Shown: positions 25,178-35,333, counted from the stretch's first letter. The stretch is 64,000 nucleotides of DNA from Croceibacterium salegens (GCF_009827435.1 NZ_WTYM01000038.1:1-64000), one strand, 5' to 3'. Program-made: numbers and translations. Notes: generated from the sequence alone by a model not told the origin.

Positions 25178-28100
25178 ATGCCCCCCTCCCCGATCGACCG
25201 CACCGCGCTGCGTCATGCCTTCCGCATGGACGAAGAAGCCTGCATCACCGAGCGCCTGCGCCAGGCCTCCGCCGCCAGCGCCCTGCAGGGTGAAGCCGCC
25301 GCGCTCGCCGGCAAGCTGATTGCCGGCGCGCGCAAGCGCAAGGCAGCCGGGCTCGACGCCTTCCTCAACAGCTACGGCCTCGCCACCGAGGAAGGCATCG
25401 CGCTGATGTGCCTCGCCGAAGCGCTGCTGCGCGTGCCCGACGCCGGGACCGCCGACGCGCTGATCCACGACAAGCTCGCCGGGATCGACTGGGGCGAGCA
25501 CCTCGGCGGCAGCTCCTCGACTTTCGTCAACGCCGCAACCTTCTCGCTGATGCTGACCGGCGAGGTCCTGCGCGGCGGCAAGGCGACCGAGCTCGGCATG
25601 GGCAAGGCGGTGCAGCGCGCCATCGGCCGGCTCGGCGAACCCGTCATCCGCAAGGCAACGCTGCAGGCGATGCGCATCCTCGGCGGGCAGTTCGTGTTCG
25701 GCCGGACCATCGACGAGGCGCTCAAGCGCGCCGCGCCCGAGCGCAAGGAAGGGCTGGTGCACAGCTTCGACATGCTCGGCGAGGCGGCGATGACCTTCGC
25801 CGATGCGGAGCGCTACCGCGCCAGTTACGAAGCGGCGATCCGCCGGTTGGCGCGCGAGGCCAAGGGTGGTTTCCGCCAGAGCCCGGGCATCTCGGTCAAG
25901 CTCTCGGCGCTCTATCCGAAGTACGATTTCTACCATGCCGATGCCGCAAAGGCGGCGCTGGTGCCGATGGTCCGCGAGCTCGCCATGCTGGCGCGCGAGG
26001 TGGACATCCACTTCACCATCGACGCTGAAGAGGCCGACCGGCTCGAACTGTCGATGGACATCATCGAGGCGCTGGTCGCCGACGACGGCCTGTTCGCGGG
26101 CGGCTGGGGCGGCTTCGGCCTCGCCCTCCAGGCCTACCAGAAGCGCGCGCTGCCGCTGGTCGACTGGACCATCGCGCTGGCCCGCAAGCACAACCGCCGC
26201 CTGATGGTCCGGCTGGTCAAGGGCGCCTACTGGGACACCGAGATCAAGCTGACACAGGTGAACGGGCTGCGCGACTACCCGGTATTCACCCGAAAGGTGG
26301 CGACCGACGTTTCCTACCTCGCCTGCGCGGCGCGGATGCTGCAGGCCGAGGACGCGATCTACCCGGCCTTCGCCACGCACAACGCCTACACCATCGGCGC
26401 GATCAAGGCGCTCGCCGGTAACAAGGAATTTGAATTCCAGCGGCTGCACGGGATGGGCGAGGACGTCTACGAAGTGCTCGCCGAACAGGAGAAGAAGGTC
26501 GGCCAGACCCAGACGCGCGTGCGGATCTATGCGCCGGTCGGCGGGCACAAGGACCTGCTTGCCTACCTCGTGCGGCGGCTGCTTGAAAACGGCGCCAATT
26601 CCTCGTTCGTGAACCGCATGGCCGATGCCGAAGTGCCGGTGGCGGAACTGACCACCGACCCGGTCAAGGACCTCGCCGCGCTCACCCCCCTGCGCAACCC
26701 GTCGATCCCGCTACCTGCGGACCTCTTCCCGGGACGCCTCAACAGCGCGGGCGTCGACCTCGCCGACCCGCTGGTGCGCGAGCCGCTACTCGACGCGCTC
26801 GCCTCGATGGCCGGGCGGCAATGGGAGGCCGGGCCGACGCTCGGCAAGGGCACCAAGGCCCCGCCGATCATCAGCCCGCAGGACGACAACGCGATCGTCG
26901 GCGCCTGCCGCGACGCGACCCGCGCCGACGTCGACCTCGCATTCGACAAGGCGGTGGCGATCCAGCCGGGTTGGGACGCACTGGGCGGCCCCTCGCGCGC
27001 CGAGCTGCTCGAAGAGGCAGCGCGGCTCTACGAAGCGCACACCACCGAATTTATCAGCCTGTGCATGCGCGAGGCGGGCAAGACGCTGCTCGATTCCGTG
27101 CTCGAAGTGCGCGAGGCGGTCGACTTCCTGCGCTACTATGCCGAGCAGGCGCGGCGCGAGTTCGGGCGGCCGCACCTGCTGCCCGGGCCGACCGGCGAGG
27201 ACAATTACCTCAAGCTCCACGGCCGCGGCGTGTTCGTGACCATCAGCCCGTGGAACTTCCCGCTGGCGATTTTCACCGGCATGGCCTCGGCCGCGCTGGC
27301 GGCGGGTAACAGCGTGCTCGCCAAGCCCGCCGAGCAGACCCCGCTGATCGCCGCGCTGGCGGTGAGGCTGTGCCACGAAGCGGGCATCCCGGCCGAGGCG
27401 TTCCAGCTCGTCACCGGCGGAGCCAAGGTCGGCGCCATGCTGACCGGCGACGAGCGGCTTGCCGGGGTCGCCTTCACCGGCTCGACCGAGACCAGCCAGG
27501 CCATCAACCGCACCCTCGCCGCGCGACGCGGCGGGGTGGTGCCGATGATCGCCGAGACCGGCGGGCAGAACGTGATGATCGTCGACAGCTCCGCACTGCC
27601 CGAGCAGGTCACCCGCGACGTGCTCGCCAGCGCCTTCCAGTCGGCGGGTCAGCGGTGCAGCGCGCTGCGCGTGCTCTACCTGCAGGACGAGGTGGCGGAT
27701 TCGATGCTGGAGATGATTCGTGGCGGGTTCGAGGCGCTCGAAATCGGCGATCCGGCGGCGCTGGAAACCGATGTCGGCCCGGTCATCGACGAGGAGGCGC
27801 AGGCCAATCTCGAGAAGCATATCGCGTCAATGAAGCGCTCGAAACACCCCGTTTGGCGTCGGAAACTGCCCAAAGCAGCAAAGCTCGGCAGCTTCGTTTC
27901 GCCGACGATCATCGAAATCGGCTCGATCCGCGAGCTCGAGAAGGAAAACTTCGGCCCGGTCCTCCACGTCGCGCGCTGGAAGGCGGGCGAACTCGACCGG
28001 GTGATCGCCGACATCAACTCGACCGGCTACGGCCTGACGCTCGGCCTGCACAGCCGCATCGACGCGGTGCGCCGCCACGTCGAGGCCAACACCCGCGTCG

Positions 28101-28291
28101 GCAACCTCTACGTCAACCGCAACCAGATCGGCGCGGTGGTCGGCAGCCAGCCGTTCGGCGGCGAGGGGCTGTCGGGCACCGGCCCCAAGGCCGGCGGCCC
28201 GCACTACCTCTACCGCTTCGCGACGGAGCGGGTGACGACGGTCGACACCACGGCGGCCGGCGGCAACGCCAGCCTGCTCGCCGGCGGCTAG
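25178..28291 (+). CDS. putA: Bifunctional proline dehydrogenase / L-glutamate-semialdehyde dehydrogenase
   Basis: This 1037-residue enzyme oxidizes proline to glutamate in two steps. The PRODH barrel (about 150-460) includes RLVKGAYWDTEIK and FATHNAYT; the P5C dehydrogenase half (about 530-1020) has PWNFPLAIFTG, FTGSTETSQ, the Glu of AETGGQN and the catalytic Cys827 in SAGQRCSALR. There is no ribbon-helix-helix domain at the N-terminus, so unlike E. coli PutA it should not repress its own gene. The length fits the short type A PutA. No adjacent regulator or proline permease was found. Confidence 0.96.
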   Translation: MPPSPIDRTALRHAFRMDEEACITERLRQASAASALQGEAAALAGKLIAGARKRKAAGLDAFLNSYGLATEEGIALMCLAEALLRVPDAGTADALIHDKLAGIDWGEHLGGSSSTFVNAATFSLMLTGEVLRGGKATELGMGKAVQRAIGRLGEPVIRKATLQAMRILGGQFVFGRTIDEALKRAAPERKEGLVHSFDMLGEAAMTFADAERYRASYEAAIRRLAREAKGGFRQSPGISVKLSALYPKYDFYHADAAKAALVPMVRELAMLAREVDIHFTIDAEEADRLELSMDIIEALVADDGLFAGGWGGFGLALQAYQKRALPLVDWTIALARKHNRRLMVRLVKGAYWDTEIKLTQVNGLRDYPVFTRKVATDVSYLACAARMLQAEDAIYPAFATHNAYTIGAIKALAGNKEFEFQRLHGMGEDVYEVLAEQEKKVGQTQTRVRIYAPVGGHKDLLAYLVRRLLENGANSSFVNRMADAEVPVAELTTDPVKDLAALTPLRNPSIPLPADLFPGRLNSAGVDLADPLVREPLLDALASMAGRQWEAGPTLGKGTKAPPIISPQDDNAIVGACRDATRADVDLAFDKAVAIQPGWDALGGPSRAELLEEAARLYEAHTTEFISLCMREAGKTLLDSVLEVREAVDFLRYYAEQARREFGRPHLLPGPTGEDNYLKLHGRGVFVTISPWNFPLAIFTGMASAALAAGNSVLAKPAEQTPLIAALAVRLCHEAGIPAEAFQLVTGGAKVGAMLTGDERLAGVAFTGSTETSQAINRTLAARRGGVVPMIAETGGQNVMIVDSSALPEQVTRDVLASAFQSAGQRCSALRVLYLQDEVADSMLEMIRGGFEALEIGDPAALETDVGPVIDEEAQANLEKHIASMKRSKHPVWRRKLPKAAKLGSFVSPTIIEIGSIRELEKENFGPVLHVARWKAGELDRVIADINSTGYGLTLGLHSRIDAVRRHVEANTRVGNLYVNRNQIGAVVGSQPFGGEGLSGTGPKAGGPHYLYRFATERVTTVDTTAAGGNASLLAGG

Positions 28292-28304
28292 GGCCTAGCC
28301 GCCG
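28282..28304. terminator. Hairpin spanning both stop codons of convergent genes
   Basis: CGGCGGCTA and TAGCCGCCG are exact inverted arms around a GGGCC loop. The left arm contains the putA stop (TAG 28289-28291) and the right side contains the G8-gene stop (28295-28297 read on the minus strand). It is a compact bidirectional stem-loop in a three-base gap. It lacks a T-tract on either side, so it may protect 3' ends rather than act as a classic terminator. Confidence 0.5.
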
Positions 28305-30880
28305 AGGCCTTCTCCCCGGCTGACATCGAGCGAGGCCTGCGCGCGCAGCGTGCCGACCTGCACGACGACGGGACCGTCGGCGGTGGCGTCTTCGACCACC
28401 AGCTTGGCCCACAACGTGTTGCCGTCCTTGAACCAGGCGGTGGTGTCCGAAGCGCGCATCGCGTCGAGGCTCGCCGCCTGTGTAGTCCCCGCGGGCGGCG
28501 TGAAGCCGGGAAGTTCGAAGATGACCCACGAGCCCCTGTCCATTTCGCGCAGGTGCAGCGCGAGGTCGTTGCGCGCCGTGACCACCTTGATCTGGGCGCC
28601 GCTGGGAAGGGTGGTCTCGCCGTTGTATTCGAAGCGCTTGCCGTTGCGCTCGAGCACCACGGGGTCGGTGGCGGGAGCCCCGAACTCCGGAAAATCCTTG
28701 GTGTTGCCGATGCTGAGGCGGCCCATGTCGCCCTTGCAGATGGCAGCGCCCCAGGTCGCCCTGGTTTCGCAGGTGTCTTCCGCCGATGCGATGCCGTTGT
28801 CGATCACGACATAGGCGCCCGGAACTCCGCTGAGGGAGCCGTCCATGTCGTGAATCGTCGCGCTCCGGTACGCGGCGCGGCCGGCGAAGTCGGAGGACCA
28901 GCGGCGTTGCATTTCCGGGAAATGGACCGGCTGGGCGTTGACGAACTTCACGCCCTCGACCCGGTTTTCCGTGCTCATCCCGAAACTGGTGAACAGCAGG
29001 TACGAGATCGCGCCGGCCTCGCGAAGCTGGTTGGGCTCGTAATTGACGAAGGTCGTGTTCACGACGTCGTGGCGATAGTCGTAGTATTCGTATCCGCGGA
29101 TCGGGAAGTCCGCCGTCACGTGCGGCAGGGTGCGACCGTAGGCCACTTCCGCCGGCGTCGAGGGATTGCCGATGTTGTCGCTCTCGCCCACGAACAGCGA
29201 ATCCTGGACCCGCGAGGTGTAGGGCGCCACGCCGTAACCGCCCGAGGCATGGGTGAAGCCGATGGCGTTGTCGGCCAGCTTCAGGTTGGTGAACAGGTGG
29301 TACTCGCCGCGACCCCAGATGGCGCCGTTGCGGTTCTTGTAGGCGGTGTAGCTGTCGATGACCGAGGGGATCGCCCCGCTCGCCGTGTTGGTCGGGTCGG
29401 CATAGGCGGTGTGCCCGGCGCCCCCGACGTTGAACGTGCCGTTGGGTGAAGGGCCACGATCGAACATCAGGGCATCGAAGTTGGAGTGGGCGACGTTGCC
29501 CTTGAACTCGCGCAGCGGCATGCGGCGCGGCCAGACGTTCTCGGTGCCTTCCTTGCCCTCGTGCGCCCCCGTCGGATGTTGTGGCAGGGCTATCCAGAAC
29601 CCGATCGCATCCGATCCGGCGGCGACGTTGTCGCGATAGACGTTGTCCGGATTGGTGATCCAGAACGTCGCCGCGGTGTTGTCCGAGGGGATCAGGATAT
29701 GGTCGGACTGCTGGCCCTTGCTGCCCCGCGCCGCGTCGGTGAGGTTGGTGGGCTCGCACGGCAGCGTCGGATGACACTTGGTCTGGATGCCGAGGTTGTG
29801 GACGAACTGGTTGCCGGTCTCGACCGCGTCTTCGAGGAAGAAGCAGTGGCCTACGGTGTTGTAGGTCACGTTGTTTTCGATCCGCAGGTTGTTCGTGCCG
29901 TGCACGGTCACGCAGCGGCTGTAGGTGTCGTGGATCGCGGCGTTCCTGATGTACTGGCCGGCGCCTTCGCCGATGATGTGCCAGTGGATCGGGTAGCGCG
30001 CGAGGTGCATGTTCTGGCCCATGCGCGAAAGCTCGACGCCCGAGACGTACATCTTGGAGCCGGCCATCGCCATGATGTGCCCGCCGAAGTAATCGGTATC
30101 GGCATCGTCCGACGCCTGGATCCTGATGTTGCGGGTCAGCAGGCCGACTTCGCCGCGCTCGTCGACGCCGAAGGTGATCTCGCCGAAGTGCATGTACTCG
30201 AGCGGCTTGTCGAGCGTCAGGCGGTCGCCGCAGATCGCGGCAACGGTGCGCCGTACCGCCTGCCGCGGATCGAAGTCGGTCGAGGCGAGGACGATTTCGT
30301 CGCCCTTGCGCCAGCCCGAGGCGTCGAGCACCTCGATTTCGCTGCTGCCGGACTTCGCGGTCTTCGCCAGCTTGGTCCAGGTGTGCTCGCGGTCGCCGTG
30401 AAGGTTGAGCGTTCCGCGCAGCATCATTATGCCGCGGTCGCCCATGGTGTTGATGTCCTCGTCGCGGACGTTGTCGGTCAGCGTGATCGAGGCCTGGTGG
30501 GTGTGGGGCCTGGCCTCGCTGCCGATCTGGAGTTCGCCGCCGGGCAGGTAGATCCACTCGGTCTCGAGCGCGAGATCGCGGTCGTCGGCAAAGCGGAGCT
30601 TGCCGTTCACGGTCAGGCTGCGCAGCGCAGGCGGGCTGACGTCGAGGACGACCTCCATGTCGCGCGCGATGGTCACCGCGTCGCCCTTGGCCGGGACCTT
30701 GCCGTCGGGCCAGGTCGCCGGATCGGACCAACGCCCCGTCTTCATCGCGACCGGCGCGGCATCGGCGGCTGCTGCACCGTGATCGTGGCTTTCCTGCGCC
30801 GCGGCCTCCGCGCTCATGCCGAGCAGGAGGGCGGCAGGTAGAAGCAAGGACACAAGGAATGAGCGAGCATTGCTACGCAT
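28295..30880 (-). CDS. Secreted G8-domain, parallel beta-helix protein (CEMIP/TMEM2-like)
   Basis: This 861-residue exported protein has a signal peptide (about 1-29, ending AEAAAQ), then a G8 domain (about 46-160) with TGRWSDPATWPDGKVPAKGD and LPGGELQIGSE. A long right-handed beta-helix region follows, with repeated turns such as YPIHWHIIGEGAGQYIRNAAIHDTYSRC and NNLRIENNVTYNTVGHCFFLEDAVE. This is the architecture of animal CEMIP/TMEM2 and PKHD1L1, some of which degrade hyaluronan. A polysaccharide-acting role is therefore possible. The start at 30880 follows GAGGGGA. Confidence 0.85.
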   Translation of the reverse strand: MRSNARSFLVSLLLPAALLLGMSAEAAAQESHDHGAAAADAAPVAMKTGRWSDPATWPDGKVPAKGDAVTIARDMEVVLDVSPPALRSLTVNGKLRFADDRDLALETEWIYLPGGELQIGSEARPHTHQASITLTDNVRDEDINTMGDRGIMMLRGTLNLHGDREHTWTKLAKTAKSGSSEIEVLDASGWRKGDEIVLASTDFDPRQAVRRTVAAICGDRLTLDKPLEYMHFGEITFGVDERGEVGLLTRNIRIQASDDADTDYFGGHIMAMAGSKMYVSGVELSRMGQNMHLARYPIHWHIIGEGAGQYIRNAAIHDTYSRCVTVHGTNNLRIENNVTYNTVGHCFFLEDAVETGNQFVHNLGIQTKCHPTLPCEPTNLTDAARGSKGQQSDHILIPSDNTAATFWITNPDNVYRDNVAAGSDAIGFWIALPQHPTGAHEGKEGTENVWPRRMPLREFKGNVAHSNFDALMFDRGPSPNGTFNVGGAGHTAYADPTNTASGAIPSVIDSYTAYKNRNGAIWGRGEYHLFTNLKLADNAIGFTHASGGYGVAPYTSRVQDSLFVGESDNIGNPSTPAEVAYGRTLPHVTADFPIRGYEYYDYRHDVVNTTFVNYEPNQLREAGAISYLLFTSFGMSTENRVEGVKFVNAQPVHFPEMQRRWSSDFAGRAAYRSATIHDMDGSLSGVPGAYVVIDNGIASAEDTCETRATWGAAICKGDMGRLSIGNTKDFPEFGAPATDPVVLERNGKRFEYNGETTLPSGAQIKVVTARNDLALHLREMDRGSWVIFELPGFTPPAGTTQAASLDAMRASDTTAWFKDGNTLWAKLVVEDATADGPVVVQVGTLRAQASLDVSRGEGLGG

Positions 30881-31087
30881 GAAACAGATCCCCTCGTTCA
30901 CGACCGGGCGTGCCGGTCTTGTCTTTGCACGCAGCATTGCGAGGGTTTTTGTACTTGGCAAGTCAGAACCCGCGGAGCTCGGGCGACGCGTATCTTCGAG
31001 GTACAAACGAGACCGAAATCTCATGGCCCAATTGCAGACATCGGCGCTTTGCCAGCCGCTGCATGGGTTCAAGCGACGCGATCCAGA

Positions 31088-31864
31088 TTATTTGTCCGCC
31101 AGGGGCACCGCAGCGGTTCCGAAATTGCCGAGTTTGTAGATGGTGAGATTCGAAACTCCGAACTGAAACTCCTGAAACGGTTCCTTTTCGCGCGCTTCCA
31201 GCCACGCCAAGGGCGCTGTTCCCGTCGTCACGTGCGGATTGTAGTTCTCGCCGGTCTGGCTCTGCGCGAAGGTATCGACATATTCGAAAAGATAGGGATC
31301 GAACGCCACTCCGTCAGGATCGGGAGCGAATGCCGACTGATCGCCACCGGATCTGCGATACGGTGCCAAGGCCTGGATCACCTTCGCTTGTAACTCCAGG
31401 ATAGCCGGCGTCGGAGCAATGGTTATGCCTTGCAGGCCCATTTCCCCGCTCGGAATATGGTAGAGACCGTTTGCAGTCATCTTTAACGCGTCGAGATTCA
31501 ACGAACCTGCGAGCGCTTCGACGGCATCGACCACCGCGCCGAGATCCTGTTCGCGGACATACTGTTGAACCAACGTGATATGCGGACGATGCGTGGCGTC
31601 GAGCGTGAATCCCTCCGGCATCTGTTCGCGTAGTCTGGCATTCCACTCACCGGCTGCACTCAGCATGGTCTGATCCGGTTCGAGCAAGACGTCTATCGCG
31701 ACCAGGCGATCAGCTGCTTCGTTCACCTCATTCTCTCCGTTTGCCGCTTGATAGGCCGAATCCGTGGTCCCTTCAGGTTCCTGCCCGCTGCATCCGGCCA
31801 GAACCACTGTGGGAACAACCAGCGCCATGAGCGCGGCACGATACAGGCGGGTAAGGGTGGCCAC
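31088..31864 (-). CDS. Lipoprotein with 2H-phosphoesterase (2'-5' RNA ligase-like) fold
   Basis: This 258-residue protein has a lipobox (VVPTVVLAGC) and an exported 2H domain. The two H-x-T motifs are HITL in THRPHITLVQQY and HVTT in YNPHVTTGTA, so both catalytic His are present. 2H enzymes are normally cytosolic RNA or cyclic-nucleotide phosphoesterases, which makes an envelope-anchored copy odd. A GTG start is chosen because GAGGAGG lies five bases ahead. Base composition is about 50% GC in the parts I counted, well below neighbours, so it is probably acquired. Confidence 0.75.
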   Translation of the reverse strand: MATLTRLYRAALMALVVPTVVLAGCSGQEPEGTTDSAYQAANGENEVNEAADRLVAIDVLLEPDQTMLSAAGEWNARLREQMPEGFTLDATHRPHITLVQQYVREQDLGAVVDAVEALAGSLNLDALKMTANGLYHIPSGEMGLQGITIAPTPAILELQAKVIQALAPYRRSGGDQSAFAPDPDGVAFDPYLFEYVDTFAQSQTGENYNPHVTTGTAPLAWLEAREKEPFQEFQFGVSNLTIYKLGNFGTAAVPLADK

Positions 31865-32111
31865 GTGAACCTCCTCGATCGTTTCAGGCTTCAGCGCCGG
31901 CTCGATTGTGGCGCGCAACCCTGAGAGTTCAAATGCCAAGGCTAGCCATGTCTGGTGGTGTCAAAAATCGGAAGAATTACCGATTTCGGGCTTGGCCCAA
32001 ATCAGGTGTCACGTCCGCTATCCACCCAATTCCGGACCGAAACGATACTGCGAAGGGGATATTCCTTCCCGATAGCTTGCCCCCCTGCCCGCCATCGGGA
32101 ATCCCTCACCC

Positions 32112-32666
<555 letters not shown>

Positions 32667-32817
32667 CCGTGCGGTGCAAGGATGACGCACAGCCGGAGGC
32701 TTTTCGAACTCTTCGAGCCGACGCGTGAGGCAGTCTCCCAAGCGAGCACGCTAGGCGGTTTGAGGGCCATGTCGCGCACTAGTCGACGGACTGCGATTAC
32801 CCCTCCACCGGCGTCGC

Positions 32818-34800
32818 TCAGGGCAGCGCGAACTTGACCACGAAGCGCACGTTGCGCCCAGGCATCACGACAAGGTCCTTGTTGAGCGCGGCGGCGTTGC
32901 GGGCGACCTCGTTGGCGAGGTTCTGCCCGATCACCGCGAATTCGATCCCCGGCTGGCTGGCGAACGGGCGCCAAGATACCTGCGCACCGATGTCGTAGTA
33001 CCCCGGGGTCGGCGTGTCGTAGGCCCCGGCCTTGTCCTGCGGCGCGACCCTCGTCACGCTGAACCCGGCATCGAAACGGTCGCTTTCCCAGTCGAGCCCG
33101 CCTCCGATCCGCCAGGGCGGGATGCGCGGGACGTTGTTGCCGTCATCGAGCGTGGCGCGGGTGTAGTCTCCAAGGAGGTTGGCCTCGAGCTTGCCTGAGG
33201 GTGCGTCGAGCAGAGCATAGCTTGCCTTGCCCTCGACCCCGCGGAAGTGCGCGCCCTGCTGGCGGTAGAACATCTCCCGGAAGTCGCCATCGGGGGCGGT
33301 GGTGCACAGACCGTCCTCGTCGCAGGTACGGCCGGTCAGGTCGCCGTAGATGAAGCGCTTGAACCAGCTCGAATAGACGCTTCCTTCGAACTGGAACGCG
33401 CCGGAACGGACGCGCAGCGAGGCTTCGAGCGAGTTGGCGCGTTCGATCTGCAAGTCCGGATCGCCGAACTCGAAGGTGCCGGGCCCATCGTGCGGGCCGC
33501 GTGCGAAAAGCTCGGTGATGCCCGGCGCGCGGCCGGTGCCGGAGAACAGCAGGCCGACTTTGACCTCGTCACTCACTTCGTACAATGCGCCGATCGCACC
33601 GCTGAGCGGAGTGAAGCTGCGGCTCGTGGCGATGCCGGAAACGGGTGTGCCGATTTCGTCGACGTTCTCCACACGCCCGCTCACTTCGACGTGCAGCCGG
33701 TACATCGGCTCCATGTCGACGAAGACGTAACCGGCCACGCTCTCGGTGGTCGTCGGTAGCAGGTAGCTGCTCGCCTCGCCGAGCGCGGCGAAGTCGCGGT
33801 GCTGGTATTCGGCGCCGAAAGCGGCGTTGGCGAGCATGTCGATCGGGTTGAGCAGCAGCTCGGCGCGGACGTCGTATTCCGTGTTGGTGAAGGTCGCGAC
33901 GGGCTCGCCGCCGTCGATTTCCGAATGGCGGTAGTCGGCATAGCTTCCGTCGAGGCTCAGCGCCTTGAGCAGCCCCGAACCCAGCGCGAACGACGAGCGC
34001 GTCAGCACCTTGGTCTGGGTCATGTCGATGAAGCTGGTCTCGCCCGGGATGCCGTACTTGGCATCGTACTGCTCGATCGCCGCGCCGACATGGCTGTCGC
34101 CGCCGCCGAAGAAGTACGATCCGCCGAAGGCTTCGCCGTGGCCGCGGAACCACGAATTGTCCTGCGTGCCGAGCGGGGTCTCGTAATCGCCGGTGTCGCG
34201 CACGAAGGCATCGGCGTGGAGCGCGATATTGCCGAGCGCGGCATCGACCAGCCCCGAGCCCTGCCAGGCATCGTCGACCGTGCCATAGCTTCCGGTCACC
34301 TCGCCCGAGAGTGGAGCGCCAGGAAGCTGCATCGGCACGCGGTCGTTGATCGCGTTGACCACGCCGCCGATGGCCTGGCTGCCGTAGCGCAGCGTCGCCG
34401 CGCCGCGCACGACCTCGATGCGGCGCGCGGCGAGCGGGTCGATCGGAACGCCGTGGTCGGGGCCGACATCGGACACGTCCGATACGCTTGTGCCGTTCTC
34501 GAGAAGGCGAACGCGGTTCGAATCCATGCCGCGAATGACCGGGCGGCTCGCGCCCGAGGCGAAACCGGTGCCGGAGACTCCCGGCACTTTCGACAGCGCA
34601 TCGGCGATCGACGCGCCGCCGCTCTTGAGGATGTCGTCGCTGTCGACCGACGAGGTGATCGCCGGCGTATCGTCGGACTCGTGGCCGAACGGCGAGGCGG
34701 TTACGAAGATCTCGTCTTCGCCGCCGGACTGGTCTTGCGCGGCAGCGATCTGGGGATGAAGCGCGGCGGCGGCCACACCGGCGAGAAACAGGAAACGCAT
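32818..34800 (-). CDS. TonB-dependent receptor, ZnuD-like
   Basis: This 660-residue outer-membrane receptor has a signal peptide (about 1-21), a plug domain (about 45-150: SIADALSKVPGVSGTGF, PVIRGMDSNRVRLLENG, IEVVRGAATLRYGSQAIGGVVN) and a 22-strand barrel ending FVVKFALP. The segment TGRAPGITELFARGPHDG with following FEFGDPDLQIERAN is typical of the ZnuD zinc-uptake family, but iron-chelate or other metal transport cannot be excluded. A small CxxC membrane protein is encoded 98 bases upstream on the same strand, as is usual for metal receptors. Confidence 0.9.
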   Translation of the reverse strand: MRFLFLAGVAAAALHPQIAAAQDQSGGEDEIFVTASPFGHESDDTPAITSSVDSDDILKSGGASIADALSKVPGVSGTGFASGASRPVIRGMDSNRVRLLENGTSVSDVSDVGPDHGVPIDPLAARRIEVVRGAATLRYGSQAIGGVVNAINDRVPMQLPGAPLSGEVTGSYGTVDDAWQGSGLVDAALGNIALHADAFVRDTGDYETPLGTQDNSWFRGHGEAFGGSYFFGGGDSHVGAAIEQYDAKYGIPGETSFIDMTQTKVLTRSSFALGSGLLKALSLDGSYADYRHSEIDGGEPVATFTNTEYDVRAELLLNPIDMLANAAFGAEYQHRDFAALGEASSYLLPTTTESVAGYVFVDMEPMYRLHVEVSGRVENVDEIGTPVSGIATSRSFTPLSGAIGALYEVSDEVKVGLLFSGTGRAPGITELFARGPHDGPGTFEFGDPDLQIERANSLEASLRVRSGAFQFEGSVYSSWFKRFIYGDLTGRTCDEDGLCTTAPDGDFREMFYRQQGAHFRGVEGKASYALLDAPSGKLEANLLGDYTRATLDDGNNVPRIPPWRIGGGLDWESDRFDAGFSVTRVAPQDKAGAYDTPTPGYYDIGAQVSWRPFASQPGIEFAVIGQNLANEVARNAAALNKDLVVMPGRNVRFVVKFALP

Positions 34801-34863
34801 CTATGAAAACTCCGGATCGAGCGGCGCCCCGGCCGCGCCAAGGCGTGCCGGTGCCGCTGGGAC

Positions 34864-34882
34864 GAAGGCCGCGAGGGCCTTC
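34864..34882. promoter_or_regulatory. Hairpin between the small CxxC gene and the TonB receptor gene
   Basis: GAAGGCC and GGCCTTC are exact inverted arms around GCGAG, within the 98-base gap. In the minus-strand transcript it would lie after the stop of the small gene and ahead of the receptor ribosome site. It has no T-tract and could lower read-through or protect the RNA. Confidence 0.3.
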
Positions 34883-34898
34883 CGCTAGGGGATCGGAG

Positions 34899-35255
34899 TT
34901 ATTGCGGTGGTGCGCGGCCGAACCAGCCGCGCGGCGGCTGGCGCAGCGACCATTCGGCCATCGCTGCGATTCCGCCCCACACCAGAACGAGCGGAAGCGG
35001 GAGGACGAAGGTGGCGGCCGGCTGGACGTAACTGCCCGCCATCGCCGCTTCCCAGCACTGCAAGCAGTACTCGGTCGCCGGGGTAGTGGAATCGGTGGTC
35101 GCGGCTGCATGCCGGTCTGCCGCGTCCACCAGTACCGCTGTCCGCGCTTGGGCTGCGGCCGGGTGGATGTGCGACTGGACGAAAACGCACTGCACGAGAA
35201 GCGCCGCGCAGACGAGCGCGCGCCAGAAGTGCGACCTTGCGTTACAATGTATCAT
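34899..35255 (-). CDS. Small membrane protein with CxxC, DUF2946-like
   Basis: This 118-residue protein has an N-terminal hydrophobic segment (ALVCAALLVQCVFV) followed by HIHP, a CLQCWEAAMAG motif in the middle and a second hydrophobic stretch (FVLPLPLVLVWGGIAAMAEW). Spacing and the CxxC resemble DUF2946 proteins, which often precede genes for metal transport. The start ATG follows GGCGGGGCAA. It probably forms an operon with the ZnuD-like receptor. The metal and function are unknown. Confidence 0.65.
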   Translation of the reverse strand: MIHCNARSHFWRALVCAALLVQCVFVQSHIHPAAAQARTAVLVDAADRHAAATTDSTTPATEYCLQCWEAAMAGSYVQPAATFVLPLPLVLVWGGIAAMAEWSLRQPPRGWFGRAPPQ

Positions 35256-35333
35256 TTGCCCCGCCCTTGCCGCCTGACCCGCCCGGGCGAAAGCAGCGGT
35301 GAGCCGGGTTGCCCCGGAATTGCGGCGAGCCGA

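Noticed and set aside
29486-30841. 451-residue plus-strand frame inside the G8 gene
   Set aside because: Shadow of a long high-GC gene; no start signal or domain.
35238-35256. Zur-box-like TACA-A-TGTA at the start of the CxxC protein gene
   Set aside because: Only four-base arms with an odd centre and overlapping the start codon; too weak to call.
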